From Phoronis ovalis (Eukaryota; Phoronida; Phoronidae), in assembly GCA_028565635.1 (NCBI GenBank), contig JAOXYB010043060.1:1-12696 (forward strand): a DNA stretch of 12,696 nucleotides. Direction: 5' to 3'. Below, in pieces: positions 1 to 6,600 of the stretch. Every line of letters begins with the position of its first letter. The first letter of the stretch is position 1. Below the pieces are notes generated by a model. That model did no database searches. It saw nothing but the letters and a program-made list of their open reading frames with translations, and was not told the origin of the DNA. The translations under genes and the position numbers were made by a program.

Positions 1-141
1 AGTATATCAGTTAGCACTTTTTGGCCAACACTACACAAAGCAATCGTATAACAATTTACTGTTTGTCACACTGACAAAAAAGAAACATAACGATAAACAT
101 ATTAAAGTAACTAAACTTATATGAAATTAAGAAATACGTAC
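1..141 (-). other. Probable further intron of the transposase gene
   Basis: The stretch begins at the donor gtacgt (141-136) and continues to the window edge without an obvious exon. The rest of the element and its far terminus would lie outside. Confidence 0.4.
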
Positions 142-338
142 TCATAATATCTTTTTAAATGGATTCCATTGACACATTTTGAAAGAATGTTCCCTTTCTT
201 GTTCTTCAATCTGTATACGTTCTTGGGAAAGATTTCAAAAATTGTATACGGACCCATCCATATGGCTTCGTTTTTTCCACCTTTTCGATCCACTCGCCTT
301 AGATTCCAATACAGAACTTTTTCATGTTTTTCAAAATG
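142..338 (-). pseudogene. Transposase exon: GPY/F module
   Basis: The exon is intact: acceptor tttatgttttcag, phase 0, 65 codons and donor gtacgt at 141-136 in phase 2. It encodes VLYWNLRRVDRKGGK, the GPY motif IWMGPYTI, and VNGIHLKRYYE. The GPY/F module is a DNA-binding C-terminal domain shared by chromovirus-type Ty3 integrases and Ginger transposases. The donor at the end implies at least one more exon left of the window. Confidence 0.75.
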
Positions 339-449
339 CTGAAAACATAAATGAATGGTTCGAAAAATACTATCAAAGCAAAATTAATTGTTATATCAAA
401 ATTTAACCATCACTGTGTGAGCAGATGCGTACATTACATAAACAAGTAC

Positions 450-682
450 CAATGGAAATATAGTGGTAGTTTGTAAACTTGCCTCTTTTAACGAGCTTCT
501 GCGATCGTAGTTTTTTCTTTGCCTTTCTTGTGCAGTTTCTATGTTTTCCCCCACCTTCCTCATTGTTTGTTTTCGGGCCTCTAACATTTTAATGACTGAA
601 TCATTCATGTTTTCATCATTCTCGTCCCATGAGGCGCCATTCAAACTTTAATTTATCTATCTGAATTGGCTTCAAAGCTTCC
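450..682 (-). pseudogene. Transposase exon: C-terminal helical segment, frameshifted
   Basis: The acceptor attgtag completes the Arg of MYGR and continues REALKPIQIDK. That frame then closes, and the sequence resumes one base out of register as DENMNDSVIKMLEARKQTMR and VGENIETAQERQRKNYDRR. The exon is one base longer than needed for open phase 2-to-0, which agrees with a single indel between about 640 and 615. The A-QERQ-K-YDRR pattern is standard between core and GPY/F module. The donor is gtactt at 449. Confidence 0.7.
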
Positions 683-931
683 CTACAATTACAATAGTTT
701 AAATAATATAGAGGACTTTATTATTAAAAATAAACTGAGATACGTAATAAAATGTTTATAAATGCATGTAGGTAATGCATGAATATCGCGTACTATGAAC
801 TTATGTTTTCTTCAAATGCTGTATTCCTTCTGCTTCTGTTAAGCCCAGTTTTTAAGATTAACGCCGATCTGTTATTGCACTAAATGTCATGTAGTTGTAA
901 ATAGGGATAAAATATAATTATGCATACGTAC

Positions 932-1225
932 CTCCCATACATTAAGTAAACTGGTGTGTATTTGGTCGATTCGTGGATGGCAGTTCGATAGGCAAATAAG
1001 ACTTTAGGAACCATCATATCCCATTCTTTTACTTTGTCTTCCTCTAGACATTTCAAAAGCATCTTCTGAAGGGTTCCATTAATTTTTTCAGTTAAGCCAT
1101 TTGTTTGCGGATGATAAGCAGACGTAACTCTGTGATCTATTTCCATCAGATGACACATACCATCTAACACCTTGCTACAGAATTATCTTCCTTGGTCCGA
1201 AATTATTGTTTCTGGTACTCCGAAT
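932..1225 (-). pseudogene. Transposase exon: integrase core with second Asp and Glu
   Basis: The acceptor is atgctttattag. The exon opens with FGVPETIISDQGR, followed directly by TAA at 1185-1183 where a Glu is usual (DQGREF), then continues with FCSKVLDGMC, HRVTSAYHPQTNGLTEKING and VLFAYRTAIHESTKYTPVYL, ending MYGR. The Asp and Glu of the catalytic triad are intact. The donor gtacgt at 931-926 is good and leaves phase 2. Confidence 0.8.
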
Positions 1226-1458
1226 CTAATAAAGCATAACAGGATTATGATAATTTTTTTTTCACGGTTTTAACAATATTTAAAAATATATAGTTAAAAG
1301 TTTCCATATTAGCCATCCATTTGTTCAATAATTAAAAAAAAATAATATTAAAGTAAAACGAGTGCCTCTTAAAACAAAACACGGGGAAACAACTTTATCA
1401 TTAAATTGTGTTACTTTCATTAAGTTTGAAAATACGTTGCCTAATTTACGGTACCCAC

Positions 1459-1597
1459 ATTGTAATCAGATCAAATAGAGATGCAGCAACGGGCTCCGCC
1501 TTCTTTGACTTGATTGCTTTGGCTTCGGCCCATTTGGTGTAATAGTCAGTGATAACGCACAAATATTTACATAATATGTACATAACTTATTATTGCA
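1459..1597 (-). pseudogene. Transposase exon: integrase core with first catalytic Asp
   Basis: The exon encodes YLCVITDYYTKWAEAKAIKS and then KKAEPVAASLFDLIT. The Asp of ITDYYTKW is the first acidic residue of the integrase core. The 5' limit is uncertain (acceptor aataataag near 1598). The 3' limit at 1459 is chosen because its phase joins the FGVPE exon, although the donor there (gtgggt) is weak; gtaccg at 1455 is an alternative. Confidence 0.6.
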
Positions 1598-1667
1598 GAA
1601 GACTAATTTTTGTACATCACATAAAATCATGACATCATGATATCAGTCCAACATACTACGGAATTAC

Positions 1668-1791
1668 CTTGAAGTGGTGAAGAATGGAGGGACCTGACGA
1701 TCGTCATTTGCTCAACTTTTGATCTAATTACTTTTCTCCATGGAGACGCCTTCCCAGATTTCTTCTTGTAATATAATGTGTCGTCATCAAG
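1668..1791 (-). pseudogene. Transposase exon: start of zinc-binding domain
   Basis: The exon follows the acceptor tatagtttag in phase 0, matching the end of exon 1, and ends in the donor gtaatt in phase 1. It encodes DDTLYYKKKSGKASPWRKV, then a segment ending RSLHSSPLQ. In related integrases this LYY...LH..P stretch leads into GGHFG and the rest of the HHCC zinc site; here that continuation is missing. Confidence 0.65.
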
Positions 1792-2799
1792 CTAAACTAT
1801 ATACATTTATCCTGAGAAAATCAGGAATAATATAATGGAAAGTTGTTTTCGTCAAATAGTCAATGGATTAGCGAAGCTTTTGGATGGATCTTTACATTTT
1901 ATCTTTTACATATAACAATTTAATTTAAACAACTGTTTTTAATATTTTTTTAAAAACTTATAAACAGTGCAAATAAACAGTGTTTGGTTAAGACTAGGTA
2001 CTGTAGGGCTAATATTCGATACATGACTATACTACAACCAGTATAATTATAATACTATTGTACGAAGAAATATTAAAATAGATAATGTTTTCTCTTTGCT
2101 CAAACAAAATTTTAAATACTGATCTTGCCTAATAAAATAAGAAGCTTTCAGAATATGTCGACATTTCTGCTACAACTGTTAGGTTAAGATCCCAACATAC
2201 ATGTATGGGCGGGAATCTGAAATGAACATGTTACCTCCTATTCCTGGTTCATGACGTTCTCATCACTAGTTCATGATAATCTGACTTGTGAGCTGTGCGA
2301 ACACTCATGGAATCTTATATAGCCAATTACAATGAAAGTGCCCAAACTTCGATATATTTGCAATTCCTGCCGAATGAGTTCATACATCACTGTCCAGATA
2401 CTCTCTCATTATCCAACTTCAACTTCTACTACTCCCATCACCAGTTGCAACTCCTGATTTCAGTTTTTATTACCGTGCAGTAAGCGTGTTTTACCTTTGG
2501 CAAGAACCCCCGTCTCTCTGGGTGCCAGTGCAGGAGTTGCAAATGGTCACTGGAGTAGTTGCAGTTGAAGTTGGATAATCAAAGAATATCTGGACGGTGA
2601 TACATGAACTCATTCGGTAGGAATTCCATGGATTTCAAAGTTTGAGCTCTTTCACTGTAATTGGCTACGTATGATTCCATGACTACATTGTCGCACACCT
2701 CACGTCAGATTATCAAGGGCTAGTGCAGAACGTCATGAACTAGGACTAGACTAGTTACCTGCTTGTTATTTCTAAAAGTTTGTGAAAAAGAAAACATAC
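1792..2799 (-). other. First intron of the transposase gene, hosting an inverted repeat
   Basis: At 1008 bp it is much longer than the element's other introns (about 70-250 bp). It contains the inverted repeat at 2219-2774. The stretch 1800-2218 is AT-rich with no feature I can name. Confidence 0.55.
2219..2774. repeat. Long imperfect inverted repeat, arms about 230 bp, loop about 75 bp
   Basis: The left arm (about 2219-2456) matches the reverse complement of the right arm (about 2531-2774). Shared blocks include gttcatgacgttct, gataatctgac, agccaattaca, ccgaatgagttcat, ttatccaacttcaac and gcaactcctg. In both arms, read inward, the same frame gives related peptides: MESYIANYNESAQT...FLPNEF on the left and MESYVANYSERAQT...FLPNEF on the right. 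The right arm carries a TGA at 2581-2579 and is followed by LHWHPERRGFLPK and a donor-like gtaaaa at 2494. There are no indels across about 50 codons, only substitutions. The family is not recognised. Confidence 0.8.
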
Positions 2800-2901
2800 C
2801 TTAAAGTTGTTTCTTGCTCTTCTGCGCAAGTTTCGCTTGTCCACTTTCTTCATTCCTTGAGAATAAATTCCTCGAGAAATATAGTCAATTATATCCTCCA
2901 T
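2800..2901 (-). pseudogene. Transposase exon 1 with start codon
   Basis: The ATG is at 2901-2899 in a strong context (A at -3, G at +4), 50 bp below a TATA box. The 34 codons are very basic at the end: MEDIIDYISRGIYSQGMKK, then a run KRNLRRRARNNFK. The donor is gtatgt at 2799-2794, phase 0. This resembles the N-terminal segment that precedes the zinc-binding domain in GIN1/KRBA2-type integrases. Confidence 0.7.
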
Positions 2902-2942
2902 CGTGTCAGCGTCAAATGTTTTTCGACAAAAGCGTGTACACC

Positions 2943-2951
2943 TTTTATATA
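2943..2951 (-). promoter_or_regulatory. TATA box of the transposase gene
   Basis: On the - strand the sequence reads tatataaaa, 42 bp upstream of the ATG at 2901. Transcription would start near 2920, leaving a very short leader. Position, match and the strong start context support each other. Confidence 0.6.
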
Positions 2952-3131
2952 GCTACACAGCTTGAAGTCACACTTACTATTCAGGGGGAGCGAACCCATT
3001 CAAAAGAGGTAATTAGTATATTCAATGGGACACCTCAAATAGGTGCTAACAAGTTTTCAAGGGTGCCTCTAATGGGGGATTATAATATTCAGGGGTCACT
3101 TTTTAAGGGAGTCATCTACGACTGTTAGTGG

Positions 3132-3265
3132 TGTAACCGTTTTCAATGCCCCCCTAAAAATACGACTCCCTGAGGGAGTCATTTATTTATCGGAGGAGTC
3201 ATTTAATTACAGGTTTTGGATGACTCCCGGTCATTATTTTAGGGGGGTCATCTACGACTGTTACA
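3132..3265. mobile_element. 134-bp foldback element with TGTAAC...GTTACA ends (MITE-like)
   Basis: The + strand begins TGTAAC at 3132 and ends GTTACA at 3265. Left arm tgccccccctaaaa-type sequence (about 3148-3160) pairs with ttttagggggg near 3237-3247. Between them are several gagtcat words and a near-perfect palindrome, gactccctgagggagtc (3164-3180). The 3' end, gtcatctacgactgtta (3247-3263), repeats exactly at 3111-3127, which I take as the terminus of the neighbouring larger transposon. No clear target-site duplication is visible (gtgg versus ccgg). Confidence 0.55.
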
Positions 3266-3513
3266 CCGGGCAAGAGGTCTTAAAGTAGCTTCTTATCGGC
3301 GCCGAACGCTCGACCCTGAACCAAATAATACCAAAGTGTATTACAAATCTTCCGACGTCTATACATTTTAAATATATAAGGCTAATTGCATTTTTGTTAA
3401 TATGGAAAGTGGAAACTTGGGGAATATACTTAGAGTTATATCATATTAATACAGTGCATGCATGTTGACTAATGCTTTTGGTGTGATAACATATGTATAC
3501 ATTTGTCACACAG
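3266..3513. other. Gap between transposon end and first ankyrin exon
   Basis: I see no coding content. There is a short GC-richer patch (tcggcgccgaacgctcgacc, about 3297-3316). The last 100 bases lead into the ankyrin exon acceptor. Confidence 0.5.
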
Positions 3514-3612
3514 AATGGCATGACTGCTCTGCATTGCGCTGTACAGCAAACACATAATGACATAGTGAAGATACTACTGGATCATAAAGCTGATCCAAAT
3601 GTTCAGGATGAG
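3514..3612 (+). CDS. Exon: ankyrin repeat 1
   Basis: This 99-bp exon encodes exactly one 33-residue ankyrin repeat, starting NGMTALHCAV and continuing through DIVKILLDHKADPNVQ. It carries the ankyrin TALH turn and the LLxxxADPN loop. It is preceded by the acceptor ttgtcacacag and followed by the donor gtaggt, both in phase 0. An ATG at 3493 lies in frame just upstream but is inside the predicted intron, so I do not take it as the start. Confidence 0.85.
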
Positions 3613-6600
3613 GTAGGTACAAAATCTTCCCACCGCTATTCCATCAGAATTTTAATTATATGTCATATCAATAGAAAAAAAATCTAAATTTAACAGTTAT
3701 TATTAATTTTGATAAGTTGGCTTAATTTCTTTGGAATGTATGATTGGTTTGCATATGCACTATTAGGAGACAGGTTGGAATTAACAGCCATGCGTGAGAA
3801 AATATTTTAATAGTTCTTATCTCGATAAAACGAATAGGGATATCAGTAAATGTCTTTGGACGTTGCATGATATATTCCAAAAAGGTAGGTGTCTTAATTT
3901 ATGGAGCATCAAGTATGACAGCTAGGATTTCTGACATTATGATAATTAATATAATTTTCTTATTTATAACGCAGGATGGTAATACAGCTCTCCATATTGC
4001 AGACCAATACGGAAATCACGAGGCAATGAAGATGTTACTGCAGAATGGTGCTGACAAAACTATCTTGAATAAGGTTTGTATTTCCAGAGTTTAGCAATTC
4101 CACGAGCACATATTTAAGAAAGCATGTTGTTTAAAGTACAATAACATCATACATATTCAAAATTAAACCTACCTAACGGATAAATGTTGTAGCCTTTTAT
4201 GTAATTAATATGAACATTTTTGGAATTTTGGACACATCAATAAATAACATAACTTATCATTAATTTATATGCATTTTATATTTGTATTGTGACACACGCG
4301 CCTTAATATGGGTTTGTAGTACTTATTGATAACATTTTTTCGATCAGCGGTGATCAGTTTTGGGCAGGTGTGAGTGTAATTGGTGAAGAAATTGTTAATA
4401 AATATAAATATAACCCAGAGGGTTGTGTTCAAAGTGAAATGGCAAAAAATATCGGTTGTCATGTTTGCACGAAACTTTAATTGGGAGAAGGGTACATAGT
4501 ACCTTTCAGTTGTTACAAAATATTTAATTACGCAATTGTTTATTTTTATATAATGATTTATAAGTTGATGGGAAAATCAGTTGTTTTCAATGTTTCTTGA
4601 GTTTAAAAACTAGACGCAAATTCAGAAATCTTAGGCAAAGCTATGTAATTTATATAAAGTTAATATTCCAAATTTCAATCCTTTTAAGATAAAGGGCTTT
4701 TATACACTTCCTGAAAAATCGCAATTTTTTGCCATGTAAATATACAAAATGTTTTTCTGCATTGTACGGTAACTTTCCGCCTTGCAAAATAAAACAACAT
4801 TGTATCATGTGTTTAAATAGCAAGGACTGGTCGGCTGCCTAATTATGCCTGTTGTCACAAAAAATGTTTCCAAATGTTTAATTTTATAGTTAATCATGTG
4901 TATTTTTATAAATATTTGAATGTTAATGATTTATATATAATTTTATAGTTAATCATGTGTATTGTTATAAATATTTGAATGTTAATGATTGATATATATA
5001 TTCTATGTTACTTTGTAGGCTGGGGAATTGCCATTAGACGAACACGAACTTGATGGTGACGATTCTGAGATAATTGAAGCACTCGATGAATACATTGTAA
5101 GCTAAATGAGCTAGCTTTTAAAAAGCAAAGCTTGTAACCTTGGAATTTTTTATAGTTCATAGTAATGCTCTATTTTCGTTCTAATAAAAACGGTATATTC
5201 ATGTAATAAAGAAGTTCAGCCTAAATAATAATACATGTAGATTCTTGATGGCGTCCGAACGAAAGCAGAAAACCGCAGCTCTTGAGAAATGAATTGTTTA
5301 AGTGCTATATTCTGTACCAGTGTCTTACTAGCTATGAAATAATCATTGTGCATGAATTTAAAATCAATTTTTTTTAATGCTAACGTCAATGATACTTTCC
5401 CAAAAATATGGCTTAAACGAATTATGAGTCTTTAATTAAAATGTAATTGATTATAAAGGAAATGTATCACAAAGAATGAAATCTCAAGCCACATTTCTTC
5501 CAAAACATAAGTAGTAGTCTAAACATTGTACAAGTGACCTGTACTTGGGTGGTCTGAATTTAGGTCTGATATCTGCATGTAAACAATGGGTCTTGACATT
5601 TAAACATGTTATAGATTTATATTGTTAAATGTGAATAACAAAATATTCCGGGTGGCATTGTTTGTGTTTTTTCTGTGAGTACGCCATAAATGTGGTCAAC
5701 ATCTGAATAAATTTACCTTATTCAGCAATTGCTGGAATTTTGTGAAACATGCATTAAAATAATGTTTTTGATTTCATTTATATTTGAACTTTTTTTAAAT
5801 ATTTCCTGTGGACGTTTTAACTGTGTGGAAACAGTTTCAATACCGGCATTTCAACTAGTAGAAATAGAATTAACAGCATGAACCAGACACCAGATGGACC
5901 CAGTATTTCCCCGGAGTATTTATTTGCTCTTCAATCTTTGAAGATTTGAAAGATATGTTAATGAAACAAACCAATAAATCTACTGAAGGTCTTTGGATCT
6001 GGCTAGAGATGTTTCACAATCGTTGTAGGAATATGAAGGAAGAGGGGACATTACTGTTGAAAACAAGGAAGATTCTTTAGGATACAAAGTTTATGAAAAA
6101 GAACTAGTAGATTTACTTACTCAGAATAGCTTGCCAACAGGAATCGCTGTGGGTATATATGGCAGCTGGGGAAAAGGAAAGACATTTCTTCTTCAATTAC
6201 TGACGCAACAAATTCAAGGTAAGAAACTGTATACACTAAACTTCCATTCTGAATTAACTGAATTATTCCGAAACTATTGCACCAAGATTTGCTAACATGT
6301 TGTTGAAATTTTAACTTCTGTTAAAGATTTAAAATTTTAAAATATTATTTAAATCGCTAACCTAATTTGAAAAATTTACTTGGACGTGTTGTTGTGCCAT
6401 TCAGTTTAAACTATTTAATGGATTTGATATTCTATACAACTACCGAATGTATAATTTATTAAGGTTTGTTTGTATTAGTAAATGATATTTCTTGTTTTTC
6501 AGAACTGAAAGATGAGGGGGAAAAAAATATTTCTTGGAAAAAAAATTGTTGCTGCAACATCTCGTTTACATGTTACCTTGTTCTGTTGTTACTGTTTAGT

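Larger units (their letters stand above)
142..2901 (-). pseudogene. Ginger-like (GIN1/KRBA2-related) integrase-type transposase, multi-exon and broken
   Basis: Read on the - strand, the exons are 2901-2800, 1791-1668, about 1597-1459, 1225-932, 682-450 and 338-142. They encode, in order, an N-terminal basic region, the start of the zinc-binding domain, the integrase core with its three acidic residues spread over two exons, a C-terminal helical segment and a GPY/F module. The second Asp (ISDQG) and the Glu (TNGLTEK) are separated by 35 residues, as in D,D(35)E integrases. Defects are a TAA at 1185-1183, one net extra base in the 682-450 exon, and loss of about 100 residues between zinc-binding and core exons. 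Coherent splice phases and a TATA box indicate a real transposon gene rather than random matches. A Ty3/gypsy integrase is the main alternative; I favour Ginger because of introns, no reverse transcriptase in view and a TGT-type end. Confidence 0.75.
1..3127 (-). mobile_element. Ginger-like DNA transposon, one end visible
   Basis: The body is the broken transposase gene described above. The end on this side is proposed at about 3127, where the - strand reads taacagtcgtagatgactccc. The same sequence in the neighbouring small element reads TGTAACAGTCG, so the first bases here look mutated. Ginger1 elements are known to have terminal inverted repeats beginning with TGT. The other end is not inside the window, so the boundary is inferred from one side only. 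Confidence 0.5.

Noticed and set aside
179-406. A 75-codon + strand frame
   Set aside because: It is the complementary strand of the GPY/F exon, which has clear motifs and splice sites on the - strand.
2814-3128. A 104-codon + strand frame
   Set aside because: It is the antisense of the transposase first exon, its TATA box and the transposon end, with no protein family match.
1-3130. Ty3/gypsy retrotransposon identity for the integrase
   Set aside because: Not excluded, but no reverse transcriptase, protease or long terminal repeat is visible, the coding is split by good introns, and the start codon with its own TATA box lies just upstream of the zinc-binding region.
5822-6084. Possible extra exons in the intron before Walker A (MNQTPDGPSISPEYLFAL; FEDLKDMLMKQTNKSTE)
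   Set aside because: The two frames are in different registers, have no donor matching the phase-0 start at 6029, and resemble no known KAP segment.
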